DNA of 64,000 nucleotides from Malus domestica (GCF_042453785.1 NC_091661.1:26279501-26343500); one strand, 5' to 3'; shown: positions 1 to 12,690, numbered from the stretch's first letter. Notes: generated by a model from the sequence alone, not told the origin. Made by a program: numbers and translations.

Positions 1-141
1 TTTTGTCTTTTGAACAAGCTTGAGGATGCCCTGGGTGCTTTTTGCTTGATCAAATATGATCCGCATCCGGCTTGAAGGGCTCTAGACTTCCAATCTTCCA
101 TATGTCTGGATGCTTGAAATCATATCTGTATATATATGCCT

Positions 142-3100
142 TCAAATCAAGTCTTCTGTTCCTGTTAACTTTGCAAATTCACTTTCGTCGATGGCCCCCT
201 TTTTGAGCTTCTTTAGCAAGCGGTATTCTCTTGCCAACTCATCTTCATCTTCAGCTGTCTGGATAGCACGCCTCTGCTTACCCGTTTTCTTCCTCATTGC
301 AGCATCTGAAGCATTTTGGATCTTTTTGGTTTTTTGAGGTTTCGGTTCTTGCTGTTTTGCTTCTTTCTTCGATTGTAGATTCCTCTTTCTTTGCTTCTCG
401 CGAGATTTATCCCTAAATAATAAACTTTTTCCTTTAGCAACGGTAGCTAGCTAGGAATGAAATTTTATACCCCACTACAACCACAGCATGGACTCATAAC
501 ACGTCGATGTTATACAACCAAACAGTTGGAAATTGAAGGGAGTTCTTACTTAAATTTGATCTCCTCCAAGTTGATGTCTTCAACAGGGATGAAACCCTCT
601 GTGGAAAGCGAGTGGTGCTTTACCTCAGGCATTGCAGGGAGCTGCAGTAGTCCGAATCCCATGCCCAACTTCCCGACTTCAAGTTCTTTCCACCTGCATT
701 AATTAAAAGTGTAAATTAGAGATTTTTTTTTTCTTGGCCTGAATTAATAGGAGGTCCTGTTAGACACCTGAAAATGTACGAGCAGTGATGTTCTTTATAT
801 GCACGCATGTAAGAAACAAATGCTCTGAGCCCCTTTTCCATAACATCGCGGTCCTTTTTTGCAGCTGATCGGATCTGAAACAAGTTTTAAAACAACGTCA
901 CTTCAACTACTAAAAGCTCTCATCAAAACAACTAGATAGAACACCGTAAAACTAAGCTTGTATTTACAAGACAGCTGCATGATGGATAAATTGATTCAAT
1001 CAATAGCATTGAAATAAATGGGCAATGAAGTCAATTTGTTTTACATAAAGTGCTGGCATCATTGGACACATTGTCAATCAATGTCTGCTCAGTAAAAAGA
1101 AGCCTGAATTACAACAGGTACAACGAGGAATAAATTAAGAAGATTACTTTTCCACAATAAGATTTGATAGAGTGCACCATAAAATGACGCCTACCTGAGG
1201 AACAACATCAGCAACATCATTAGAGCATTTCCTTTCCTGTAGAGGAACTCTTCTTATCCGTAGGAATTCTACATAAGCTTCCTCCTGCAACAGTGTGACC
1301 AAAATAAGCACCTTCAACACCATAAATGAAAGCAACACAGAAAATAAGAAAAGAAAAACGAGTCAAACAGATTCTATAACTAAACCTTTGGCAATAGAAA
1401 AACAATCGCACTTCCTTGTCTACCCATACGAGCTGTTCGGCCAACTCTATGCACGAACACATTTGGATCTTGAGGGGTATCATACTGAAATATCAACAAA
1501 CAAATGGATTATACTATTTAGCTTTCAAAACTGGTGATGACCATCTACATGCTATTGTAAGCTACCTGCACTATACAGTCAACGCCTGGAATGTCGAGCC
1601 CTCGCGCAGCAACATCAGTACACAGAAGGACGCCACTTGAGAGAGATGTAAATGAGGCCAAAGCTTTGTCCCTTGCGGCCTAGAAAGCAGAAAATGTTGA
1701 AAAAGCAGAGAACAGTGAGTTCATGAAATACTAACTCAAAGATCGACCGAGTATACTGAATCACTGATCTATTATGTTTTACCTGCTTCATCTTCCCATG
1801 TAGAGCAATCAAAGGGAAACCCTTCAAAGGACCAAGCAATGGAAGAACAAGTCCCCAGTAGTCAACACAAGCACAAGTCATGAAGTATCTACAGAAGAAA
1901 ACACAGAAAAATATGAAAATCACTTTACAATGCAAAACAACCTTCAACTCGAAGCTAATTCGACCACATTCACTAAAACATACTAATCTCGTATTACTTA
2001 CACTATGGTCTTGTTAGACTTATTCTTAACAAGAAGATCCACAAGCTGTGACGGTTTTTTGTCTCCCTCACACTCCAGATACTGTATGAGAGTGCACGGT
2101 CAAAGGCGAAAACAATTCAATAACAAAGAAGCTAGACATTATTGACAAATTAGTAATCGTTGATGTTATGTTATAGAGCATACCTCAAGGGCAAGGCCAG
2201 AAGGTGTTTTAGAAGAGGCTAATTTTTTCCTTAACGCCGAATCACTCGATTTTGTTTCAGCTCGTACTTCAACCCTCACAGGATTCCTCAGTCCTGCTCT
2301 GGCCAGTTCTTCAACTGCCTCAGTTTGGGTAGCTGAAAACAGACCAGTTCTACGAAGCTTCGGTAATCGAGACATAATATCATTTAACTGCTTCTGGAAC
2401 CCCATATCCAATAGCCTATCGGCCTCATCTAAGATCAAAATCTGCAACAATTATTGACAAATGAGCCTCTATCAGCCTCATAAACAATCGAATTCCACGA
2501 AACAAATTTCAATCAAATCCCAAAACATAAAATTTCAATTAAATCTTATCAAATGCAACTCCATTTACAAATGCATTACCTCAAGGTTCCGCAAATCCAA
2601 GCCATCAATGCGTTCCATAATGTCGAATAGTCTTCCCGGCGTGCCGATCAACAAGTTGGCTCCTTCCTCCTCGATTTGTTTCACGTCGGATTTCACTTGG
2701 CCTCCACCAACCAAAAGGACGCACTTGAAATTCGGCAGCGTCGAAATGAAGGGTTTCGCCACATTGTATATCTGCGAAGACAGCTCCCTAGTCGGAGATA
2801 TAATCATTCCCATCACCTGCACAAACACAAAATTTTCTTTTTCTCTCCGTTTCTCTTCCATTTTCTCGGCAACCAAACAGTGTCTTGCAAGTAAAAAAGA
2901 AAGAAAAATAATTAGTGGTGTGTAGCAGACCTCTTGAGGTTTTGGAGTGGTTGAAACTCGCCGGAGTATCTCCACCATCGGGACCACAAAGGCTAGGGTT
3001 TTGCCTGAGCCAGTGGCGGCGTCCACCGCCACGTCCTTGAAGCTGCATAGTAAGGGGATTGTGGCGGCTTGAACGGGAGTGCAGAACTCGAACCCGCCTT

Positions 3101-3200
3101 GGGATAGGGCTTCGAGAACCGGTTCGGAGAGCGGCGGCTTGAGGTCGGAGAAGCGGGTGTCACTCAAGGCGCTGTTGGGGTTGAAAGAGTCGGCGTCCAT
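142..3200 (-). CDS. RH18: DEAD-box ATP-dependent RNA helicase, Spb4/DDX55 type (RH18-like)
   Basis: Spliced CDS on the minus strand, exons 3200-2931, 2816-2580, 2441-2184, 2081-2002, 1888-1783, 1679-1566, 1484-1386, 1284-1195, 874-768, 693-550 and 412-142. All introns are GT-AG and frame is kept, giving 591 aa, about the family length. Motifs seen: Q motif (about 37-49), AATGSGKT (61-68), PTREL, GTPGR, DEAD (174-177), SAT (205-207), TDVAARGLD (338-346), HRVGRTAR (367-374). The C-terminal domain typical of Spb4-like helicases follows, then a Lys/Glu-rich tail ending in TEDLI. Family members act in the nucleolus in 60S ribosomal subunit assembly; that role is inferred from homology. The ATG at 3200 (MDADSF) is chosen because it precedes the conserved core. 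An in-frame ATG 111 nt upstream would add a non-conserved leader. The gene looks intact. Confidence 0.93.
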
Positions 3201-3426
3201 GGCTTTCTGTTTTTCTTCGCGGTTCGCACAGTTAGGCTTTCCAGCTTCCGCAGCGGCAGTATAAAGTTGGTCCTGTTTTCTGTTAACGACCTGTCGTTTG
3301 GGGTTTGTCACGCGCGGTTTAGTTGGTTCGGCCCAGGCTTTGGTTCAAACTAAATTGTCTATTTCTTATTTTATTTCAATACTAACTACATTTTGCACCT
3401 TTCAGATTTAAAGTAATTTTAAGATT

Positions 3427-3678
3427 GGGTCATGATGTTTTAATTTTTTCACATTGTCCCTTATAGTTGGTATATTTACATGTCTAATTATCTATTAAAT
3501 TGATGAGTTTTCTAGGATATGTGATCCAAATGTGGCTTACATGTCAATTAGTTACGGTTTTCGTGCTCGCCATATCATCAATTTAATGAAGACCTAGATA
3601 ATTCATTAAACCAATGGTGTAAATTGATACAATTTCAAATCTTGGAGAGTAAGGTGAGAAAATTAAACTTCATGACCC
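3427..3678. mobile_element. MITE-like element with imperfect terminal inverted repeats
   Basis: The left end (GGGTCATGATGTTTTAATTT) and the reverse complement of the right end (GGGTCATGAAGTTTAATTTT) match, and similarity continues inward, including matching stretches around ATTAAATTGATGA. No ORF of note. No target-site duplication was identified, so the outer limits are minimal. It sits upstream of the helicase gene. Confidence 0.5.
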
Positions 3679-3716
3679 ATTTTGAACATCACTCAAGTAC
3701 ATAGGGTGTTACCATT

Positions 3717-4125
3717 TCCGCCACCACCTTTGTCACACCATCACCATCATCACAAGTCCACAACCACCACCACCATCGTCGCTGCCATTGGGACCACAAC
3801 CACAACTGTCATTACCACAACCATTGTTGACACCACACCATACCTTTATAATTGTTGATGTCATCTCCATCACCATTGATGGCCTCACCGCCATTACTAT
3901 TACCACTGCCTCTCTATTATTGTCATCGCCACCACCTATGACTACAACCCCGATCCTTATACCATTGCCACTATCACCACCATCATCATTGCCAACACCG
4001 CTGCAATCTCCATCGCTAATGCTACCATCATTGCTACCTTTAAACCCCAACCATTATACCGTTGTTGTTGCCATCATCGCTACCAGTCCTCCCACTGTTG
4101 TTGTTGCCACCACCCTTACTATGTT
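3717..4125. repeat. Imperfect CAY/CCA trinucleotide-rich tract
   Basis: About 400 bp of degenerate CCA, CAT and CAC triplets on the plus strand (TGG/GTG/ATG on the minus strand). It creates long open frames on both strands (3733-4050 minus and 3788-4162 plus) whose translations are low-complexity. The bias explains the frames, so I do not call a gene. The surrounding sequence is AT-rich and unassigned. Confidence 0.7.
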
Positions 4126-4317
4126 CATTTGGTCAATATATACAATTATATCATATTTATAAACACTTTCACACTACATTTTATACCATAATGTTTTAAA
4201 AAATACAATTTATCAAATGTTCAACTACTTTATTTTACTTATAATTATTTTTAAAGACAGAAAAAATAGTTTTTTATTATTTTTATTTTTTTAAAGGACA
4301 ATTCCAAACTATCTATA

Positions 4318-4716
4318 AGAGCAAGTCCACCCCAAAGGGGTAGGTCGGCTCACATCCCCCAATATGGGCCGACACTTACAAAAAGTGCTACAGCCCAGCC
4401 CAAGCCGTCCCATAATGTGTTGAGCCAAGGCCCTATGTGACGTCATGCTGACGCTAGCGTGATGTCACTGGCCATTTTATTTTTTTTTGCTCCAGGCACG
4501 CACGAGTGGCCTCGTGTTCCAAAAGAAAAAACGGACGAGGCCCGCATGTTTAGGCGCGATAGGGGTGAGGGTCCGGATTCCACATGGCTCATTATGGACC
4601 GTTGGATTTCCAACGATAAAAAAAATTTGAAATTCAAATCCAACGCTTAGCCACGTGGTACGATATGGGCTGTTGGATTTGAATTCTTTTTCAAATCCAA
4701 CGGTCTAGATTAATTA
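4318..4716. repeat. Older repeat copy interrupted by the LTR element (left part)
   Basis: Moderately GC-rich sequence starting AGAGCAAGTCCACC, a terminus style common in plant MITEs, with repeated AAATCCAACGG blocks in both orientations. The LTR element is inserted in it at 4712-4716. The likely remainder lies from 12686 onwards, but I could not find a matching right terminus, so the family is not assigned. Confidence 0.4.
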
Positions 4717-7477
4717 TGTCACAGCCCGTTCCAAAATATTACATTCGTGGCTGTGAATGGACGAAATTGCCCTTATGAAATACTAAGTATGTGAAGCTCA
4801 AGTTGATAATTATCTAGGTTCCTAAGTTTTGAAAATAAAATGGAATTTAATAAGGATGAAACTTAGATTTTTTAGGTTAAAATTGTGTGGTTTGGAGTTG
4901 GGGATTGGAAAAGGACCACATGGGATCCCCACACCCCTCAATCCTCTCCCTATTTTCTGCATACTGTCTCTCTCTCTCCTCCCTCACGAATCTCTCTCTC
5001 TCTCTGTCACTCTTCTTCTCCGTTCGAACAAACCAACCACAAAACAACCTTAAACTTCCACCAACGACGGAGTTAAGACCACCATCAAACTCTTGGAACC
5101 TCCACGATCACGATGGTATCCATTTCAGGTAAGTTTTGCTTCGGAAAACCCTAGTTTTCAAATTACCCGTGAAATGGCACTGTTCATAAACTCTTAAATG
5201 GTGGTGTTTTAGCTTAAAACAAGATCACAGTGAGCTTTAGGATGTCCCAAGGAAGCTCGGAGTGCTTCGTTGGAAGTTTTCGGACGTAAGAACACGGAGA
5301 TCGACAAGTTCAAAGTTTGGCCGGAGCTTTCGAGGCGTTTTCCGGCGAATCCCCGGCGATTTAGGAGTCGAGGTAGGTATTAATCTCTTCGTCTCATCAA
5401 GTACTACAACTTTCCTTTTTGTTTCACTCAATTTCGTTGAGTATTGAAGAAGTTATACTCATTTGAAAAATACCCAGTTTCCGGCGACCTCCGAGGCTTT
5501 CGAGGCAGTTTCCGGCCAAACCACGGCGAACTAGGTATTGTGCAAGGTACCATTCTCTTTGTCTCTTCAAGGGCTACAACTTTCGTTTTTGAATCACTTG
5601 ATTTCGTTGAGAAATGACAAAGTTATGGCAATTTGAAAAACTGCCCAGAAAACGGCCGCCGGAAAAACCAGTCCGGCGACCCAAGGAAGAAGAAGGTGCT
5701 ACAGTAAAAAAAAAATAAAAATAAAATTATTTTAAAAATATGTCGACGTCCGTGACGTCGAGTAGATCACTGTGGTATATTCATATACCTAAATTGAACA
5801 CCGTATGAGAAAGTTATTGAAGATTGTTGGTTAGGTGTTCAAATAACGTTTTATAGTTTTCACATTTAGGTGAAAATGTGAATTGATGATCCGACCGTTG
5901 GATCATCACCAAAATTTGATACGTTATAGTACGTAATATTTGAGGATTATTGGAACTTACGGATTGGTAATCCGAGTTACGGATCTTCCGGAATTGGAAT
6001 TGTAAGTCCATAATATAAAATGTTAACCGTCACTTAGTTTTGGAAATTGACGGAGATCCGACCGTTGGATGGTAATGAAATTTTAGGATGTTATCCTAGA
6101 GATATATTGTGGACCTCTGGAAGTTATGGATTTAAAATCTGAGTGGCAGATCTTCCGGATCGATCAACATAGTGACGTATTTTATATAAGTTATATTCTA
6201 TCGATATGAATTCTGAGGTTGGAATTAATTATTGTTTTAGGCGCCGATCGTCATGACGCCTTGATGTGTGGTGCTAGGGAGTTGTAGGGCGAACTCCAGG
6301 TGAGTGGGCAGTTTTGTTTTCCGTATATATATATACTTGACGTTTCCCAGAAATTGAATTGAAATGAAAATATGTTTAAAATGAAATGCATATGAGTTAT
6401 GTGGAAAAACGGGAAGTGAAATACCATGCATAGAATTGATATGAAAAGTATATAGAAATGTGAGTTGAAATGCCATGCATGAATTAATATATGATGCATA
6501 TGTATGAATTGGTGCGGTGGACGCACAAGTAAGAATTGATTTATGATGCATATGTATGAATTGGTGCGGTGGACGCACATGTAAGAATTGATTTATGATG
6601 CATATGTATGAAATGGTGCGGTGGACGCACAGATGAGTATTTAATTACTGTTATGATGATGATGATATATATTGAGCTCAAATCCTGCACCATGGTTTAG
6701 TGCTTATAGTATTCACCGCATCGCACGCTCGCCTTGGATCCAAGTAGATGCTAGTCGTACAGTCCACGCGGAGTGGGTACGACAGACCAGTCGCGAGAGT
6801 GTTAGTGAGATTCCGACTGGTGGGTGACCTTAGATTATGTGCACAGATGATTTATGAGAAGCACTAGAGCGTAACTTGTGTGCAGAAGGCCGGACGGGTC
6901 ACAGAGGTGACTCCGGTAGAGTGATAATGATAGATTTTGAGCTCTAGGTTCAACCGTATAGGGCTATTAGAGGGCCTACGGTTGATTACTTTCTTGCACC
7001 TGATATGATTATGTTGATGCATTCATACCTTATTACTGTTGAGATGATGTGGCATGGCATAATTAATATGAGAAATGTTGAGATGACATGGCATGGCATG
7101 ATTGATAAAGAGATAATGTTGAGATAGTAAAAATGAAGTTTTGAGAATATATATGTATATTTATATTTTACATTTCTGGGAAAGTATACAGGTTTTACGG
7201 AGAGGGGTTACAACGTTTTGAGAAATGTTTGGATTTGGAAAAGAATTGTTTTACTGACCCACTCAATTTTGGTTTTGCGCCCCTCCAGGTTCAGGAATCA
7301 CAAAGGTGTGGTGACTACGAGGAATTCGACGGTGTTCTGACAGATTGGACAAAATTAGGACTCACCTTCGGGTGTATCAACTTATAAATTGTATAATTAA
7401 AGCTTCCGTACTGTGCAAATGGTTACGTCACTCTCACGTGACGGCCAGCATGCCCTCCTTCGGGACCGGGTGTGTCA
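4717..7477 (+). repeat. 5' LTR (2,761 bp)
   Basis: Direct repeat of 9926-12685, with TG...CA ends. Differences seen by eye: T/G at 5163 versus 10372, T/G at 5968 versus 11176, and one A in the A-tract near 5706. Small ORFs inside are shared by both LTRs and are not genes. It carries a CT-rich stretch (about 4965-5020) and an internal 52-bp tandem repeat. Confidence 0.95.
6485..6632 (+). repeat. 52-bp tandem repeat inside the LTR, about 3 copies
   Basis: The block with GATGCATATGTATGAA followed by TGGTGCGGTGGACGCAC recurs starting at 6493, 6545 and 6597, a 52-bp period. The same array occurs in the 3' LTR from 11701. The third unit has one base change (GAAAT for GAATT) and a diverged end. Confidence 0.9.
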
Positions 7478-7479
7478 GT

Positions 7480-7491
7480 TGGTATCAGAGC
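7480..7491 (+). other. Primer binding site (Met-tRNA type)
   Basis: TGGTATCAGAGC starts two bases after the 5' LTR end, the usual plant PBS complementary to the 3' end of initiator Met-tRNA. Confidence 0.9.
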
Positions 7492-7732
7492 ATGGTTGCA
7501 ATCTTGGACATCTTGAGAAGTTTCTAGTGAATTCTGTCAGAACTACACCGCCTCGTAGCAAACCACGTAGTTAGAGGAACTTAGTCTCCTTGATTTAGCG
7601 GGTTAGGGGAAACTATTCTTATGGTGATTCAGTATATTAGAAAAATGGACATTTTAAGACGGGTTATGAGTTGAATTTGAATCACTTAAGAGAAATGATG
7701 AACCTGAGGGAACAAAGTGACGGATTAACCAA

Positions 7733-7978
7733 TTGGAAAAGATGTTTCGGAATATGCAAGTCAAAGGAATCTTCCTTCTGACAAGGGGTCGAGACGACTA
7801 CCTGGTTTTGGTTATGAATTTGTATCCTGGTGGAAACAGGAGTATGAATTGTTGTCACCAGAGGAATCAGTCGATTGAGAATTGTTTAAGGACTTGTTTA
7901 AAGGAAAAGTTTATCCCTCCGGCATTTATCGATGGTAGTAAACAAGAGTTTACAAATATGAGACAAGGAAGGTGATGA
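7733..7978 (+). pseudogene. Decayed gag fragment of the LTR element
   Basis: Broken reading frames here resemble the Ty3/gypsy gag core: a WWKQEYELL stretch, then a phenylalanine/lysine-rich block and an EFTNMRQG segment that lies in a different frame. At least one in-frame stop and one frame change are present. The rest of the interior (7979-9280) has no recognisable protease or reverse transcriptase. Confidence 0.6.
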
Positions 7979-9289
7979 TCGAGGGATATTATAGAAAGTT
8001 TTCAGACTAGCCTCGTTCCATCCAGATATTGTTGTTAATTTGGTGGAGGTGTTATGTTGTTTTAAGCTGGGTGACAAAAGGGAAGTGGTATTTTGGGTGA
8101 CCACTATCCATTGTAGTTCTTATCAGGAGTATGCTAGATGTTGTTGAATCTTGAGGACTCTGAGAACATGAGCAACGAGAATAAAGAAGAATAAGAAATG
8201 AATGGGAATTAAAAGAAGACGATAAAGTTAATGATTCGTCATATCAAGGATATAGAAAGATTCAGAGCTTCGAAAGAAGTGAAGCTAGAGTTAATTCTTC
8301 CAGCTGAGGTTTTAATGTCGCTGGTCAGAATAAAAGTGATGGATATACTGGTAATCCCAGATATTTGAGACAAGGTGTCTCGAGTAAAGGAAATGTACCT
8401 TGTGCAGCAGGTACAAAATTAACACTTTGGGAAATGTGAAATTAATGAATGTGTTTATGTGAACAGAAGGGACACAGAGTTGTGAATCGTCCCTAGAATC
8501 AGTTGTACTCAACAATTTTCCATGAAATCATAGTGTCGATTCAGCAGAGTTATGGATTTAGTAGTTTGGTCGGATTGACCGTGAGTACAGAGATATTTGA
8601 TGAGTTATATGTTCAGCCGTACGGACCATGAGAAATGGATTTGACTGACACATGAGAAATTGGTGAGTTATAGGCTCGGCCGTGCCGACCACGCGGAGTG
8701 GATCTGGCCGACGTATTATTGAGATAAGAGTTGAATCAACCGTATTGGTTATTCTAGTTGACTTCGGCTGATATATTTCTTATTATGTATGTTATTACCT
8801 AGAGAGTAGTAAATAAATGTAGTTGAGACGAGTGTATGTATTTTGCATTGAGTGACAAAATAGTAATGTTATATCTTTGTGAGTGGTTGCCTACTTATCG
8901 AGACAACGATGATTTATCAGTATTGCGGGCTGCAGACCGTAATATTAATAACTCATTCGTGGATTCGTTAAGCAAGCAAACCGGTAGATTATTTTATGTT
9001 AGTATTGTACTTATTTGGAATGCTTAATAATAATAGAATATATATTGTATCAGTTAATTCTGTTCCATTAGATTGGTTGGTTATAATTGTGACAAGACGA
9101 AATGTTATGGGAAACCAGTACTTTCCATCGATCTGGATGAACAGAGATTACTTTTGTAAGTATGCAAAATGGATTGAGTCAGGCTGTTATTTATGCTGTG
9201 AGAGCAAAGAGATTGTTTTCGAAAGGCTGTCAAAAATACTTAGCTCATGTGGTGCTAAATGATGTTGTTTGGAGTAGTGTGAATAATGT

Positions 9290-9908
9290 CAAAAGAGTTC
9301 TTGCGGGCCCTGAGACTATGGATGAGTCTCCTCAAAGTATTCAGGTGATTAAGTTAACCTGAAGTAACCAGGAATGGCAAAAGAGATAATGGCAAAAGAG
9401 ATAATGGCAAAAGAGACTAACAGATGGATATGCCACTAATCGAGTGTGTAAGGGAAATGGTTTGATATTTTTGGAAATTTCACCACGAACAGAAATGGCG
9501 AGAATTGGAAAGGAGACAAGATAAGATTTAGACACATCAGACCATTTTTTATCACTAAAGGAATCAATAAAGTTGCATACAAGTGGTGATGTCTTCAGAG
9601 TTGGCTAAGGTACTTAATGTATTTTGGGTTCGATGCGTTGTCACTAGGTGGCAGAGTCGTTACATGGGACCTTGGTGCAACTATTGAGAATTAAGCCGGA
9701 TCTGATTGGTGAGGAACTAATGTCGACTTTGGATTGGAAAAAGAAGGTCCTAAGAATTAAGACAGAGTAAGTAGTAAAAGCTTTGTGAAGGAAATCATTC
9801 AGTAGAAAATTGTGTGGGAGAAAGAGAATCGGATGAGAGAGATTTATCCGAGGCTATTGTATGAGTATAGATGATTTAGTTGGTTGCTGGAATTTCGGGG
9901 ACGAAATT
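9290..9908 (+). pseudogene. Decayed integrase/chromovirus C-terminal fragment
   Basis: Scattered frames contain pieces typical of the end of Ty3/gypsy chromoviral pol: a LAGPE-like segment near 9300, a segment around TLDWKKKVLRIKT near 9725-9765, and the terminal GAATTTCGGGGACGAAATTC sequence that ends many Tekay/Del-like elements just before the purine tract. Multiple stops show it is not functional. Confidence 0.6.
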
Positions 9909-9910
9909 CT

Positions 9911-9925
9911 ATAAGGAGGGAAGAT
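9911..9925 (+). other. Polypurine tract
   Basis: ATAAGGAGGGAAGAT lies directly before the 3' LTR start, as expected for the plus-strand primer. Confidence 0.85.
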
Positions 9926-12685
9926 TGTCACAGCCCGTTCCAAAATATTACATTCGTGGCTGTGAATGGACGAAATTGCCCTTATGAAATACTAAGTATG
10001 TGAAGCTCAAGTTGATAATTATCTAGGTTCCTAAGTTTTGAAAATAAAATGGAATTTAATAAGGATGAAACTTAGATTTTTTAGGTTAAAATTGTGTGGT
10101 TTGGAGTTGGGGATTGGAAAAGGACCACATGGGATCCCCACACCCCTCAATCCTCTCCCTATTTTCTGCATACTGTCTCTCTCTCTCCTCCCTCACGAAT
10201 CTCTCTCTCTCTCTGTCACTCTTCTTCTCCGTTCGAACAAACCAACCACAAAACAACCTTAAACTTCCACCAACGACGGAGTTAAGACCACCATCAAACT
10301 CTTGGAACCTCCACGATCACGATGGTATCCATTTCAGGTAAGTTTTGCTTCGGAAAACCCTAGTTTTCAAAGTACCCGTGAAATGGCACTGTTCATAAAC
10401 TCTTAAATGGTGGTGTTTTAGCTTAAAACAAGATCACAGTGAGCTTTAGGATGTCCCAAGGAAGCTCGGAGTGCTTCGTTGGAAGTTTTCGGACGTAAGA
10501 ACACGGAGATCGACAAGTTCAAAGTTTGGCCGGAGCTTTCGAGGCGTTTTCCGGCGAATCCCCGGCGATTTAGGAGTCGAGGTAGGTATTAATCTCTTCG
10601 TCTCATCAAGTACTACAACTTTCCTTTTTGTTTCACTCAATTTCGTTGAGTATTGAAGAAGTTATACTCATTTGAAAAATACCCAGTTTCCGGCGACCTC
10701 CGAGGCTTTCGAGGCAGTTTCCGGCCAAACCACGGCGAACTAGGTATTGTGCAAGGTACCATTCTCTTTGTCTCTTCAAGGGCTACAACTTTCGTTTTTG
10801 AATCACTTGATTTCGTTGAGAAATGACAAAGTTATGGCAATTTGAAAAACTGCCCAGAAAACGGCCGCCGGAAAAACCAGTCCGGCGACCCAAGGAAGAA
10901 GAAGGTGCTACAGTAAAAAAAAATAAAAATAAAATTATTTTAAAAATATGTCGACGTCCGTGACGTCGAGTAGATCACTGTGGTATATTCATATACCTAA
11001 ATTGAACACCGTATGAGAAAGTTATTGAAGATTGTTGGTTAGGTGTTCAAATAACGTTTTATAGTTTTCACATTTAGGTGAAAATGTGAATTGATGATCC
11101 GACCGTTGGATCATCACCAAAATTTGATACGTTATAGTACGTAATATTTGAGGATTATTGGAACTTACGGATTGGGAATCCGAGTTACGGATCTTCCGGA
11201 ATTGGAATTGTAAGTCCATAATATAAAATGTTAACCGTCACTTAGTTTTGGAAATTGACGGAGATCCGACCGTTGGATGGTAATGAAATTTTAGGATGTT
11301 ATCCTAGAGATATATTGTGGACCTCTGGAAGTTATGGATTTAAAATCTGAGTGGCAGATCTTCCGGATCGATCAACATAGTGACGTATTTTATATAAGTT
11401 ATATTCTATCGATATGAATTCTGAGGTTGGAATTAATTATTGTTTTAGGCGCCGATCGTCATGACGCCTTGATGTGTGGTGCTAGGGAGTTGTAGGGCGA
11501 ACTCCAGGTGAGTGGGCAGTTTTGTTTTCCGTATATATATATACTTGACGTTTCCCAGAAATTGAATTGAAATGAAAATATGTTTAAAATGAAATGCATA
11601 TGAGTTATGTGGAAAAACGGGAAGTGAAATACCATGCATAGAATTGATATGAAAAGTATATAGAAATGTGAGTTGAAATGCCATGCATGAATTAATATAT
11701 GATGCATATGTATGAATTGGTGCGGTGGACGCACAAGTAAGAATTGATTTATGATGCATATGTATGAATTGGTGCGGTGGACGCACATGTAAGAATTGAT
11801 TTATGATGCATATGTATGAAATGGTGCGGTGGACGCACAGATGAGTATTTAATTACTGTTATGATGATGATGATATATATTGAGCTCAAATCCTGCACCA
11901 TGGTTTAGTGCTTATAGTATTCACCGCATCGCACGCTCGCCTTGGATCCAAGTAGATGCTAGTCGTACAGTCCACGCGGAGTGGGTACGACAGACCAGTC
12001 GCGAGAGTGTTAGTGAGATTCCGACTGGTGGGTGACCTTAGATTATGTGCACAGATGATTTATGAGAAGCACTAGAGCGTAACTTGTGTGCAGAAGGCCG
12101 GACGGGTCACAGAGGTGACTCCGGTAGAGTGATAATGATAGATTTTGAGCTCTAGGTTCAACCGTATAGGGCTATTAGAGGGCCTACGGTTGATTACTTT
12201 CTTGCACCTGATATGATTATGTTGATGCATTCATACCTTATTACTGTTGAGATGATGTGGCATGGCATAATTAATATGAGAAATGTTGAGATGACATGGC
12301 ATGGCATGATTGATAAAGAGATAATGTTGAGATAGTAAAAATGAAGTTTTGAGAATATATATGTATATTTATATTTTACATTTCTGGGAAAGTATACAGG
12401 TTTTACGGAGAGGGGTTACAACGTTTTGAGAAATGTTTGGATTTGGAAAAGAATTGTTTTACTGACCCACTCAATTTTGGTTTTGCGCCCCTCCAGGTTC
12501 AGGAATCACAAAGGTGTGGTGACTACGAGGAATTCGACGGTGTTCTGACAGATTGGACAAAATTAGGACTCACCTTCGGGTGTATCAACTTATAAATTGT
12601 ATAATTAAAGCTTCCGTACTGTGCAAATGGTTACGTCACTCTCACGTGACGGCCAGCATGCCCTCCTTCGGGACCGGGTGTGTCA
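9926..12685 (+). repeat. 3' LTR (2,760 bp)
   Basis: Near-identical partner of 4717-7477, one base shorter because of an A-tract. It ends TGTGTCA and is followed directly by the target duplication AATTA. Confidence 0.95.
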
Positions 12686-12690
12686 AATTA

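Larger units (their letters stand above)
4717..12685 (+). mobile_element. Complete non-autonomous LTR retrotransposon (LARD-like, Ty3/gypsy-derived)
   Basis: A 7,969 bp element bounded by two direct LTRs starting TGTCACAGCC and ending GTGTGTCA, with a perfect 5-bp target-site duplication AATTA (4712-4716 and 12686-12690). A Met-tRNA-type primer binding site follows the 5' LTR and a purine tract precedes the 3' LTR. The 2,448 bp interior has no open gag-pol; only decayed gag-like and integrase-tail-like stretches are readable. Long LTRs plus a non-coding interior fit the LARD class. The LTRs are almost identical, so insertion was recent and must have used enzymes supplied in trans. It lies between the helicase and the Atg27-like gene. 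Confidence 0.92.

Noticed and set aside
3201-3311. 37-residue upstream extension of the helicase frame
   Set aside because: Not part of the conserved family start, which fits MDAD at 3200.
3733-4162. Gly/Asp-rich and Pro/Thr-rich ORFs on opposite strands
   Set aside because: Low-complexity translation of a CAY-biased tract, with no start context, domain or splice partner.
6237-6580. Overlapping minus-strand ORFs of 109-113 codons, repeated at 11445-11788
   Set aside because: They lie wholly inside the LTRs, over the 52-bp tandem repeat, and appear twice only because the LTR is duplicated.
6485-6632. Repeat-spacer pattern that could suggest a CRISPR array
   Set aside because: Units are contiguous 52-bp tandem repeats with no unique spacers, in a plant LTR.
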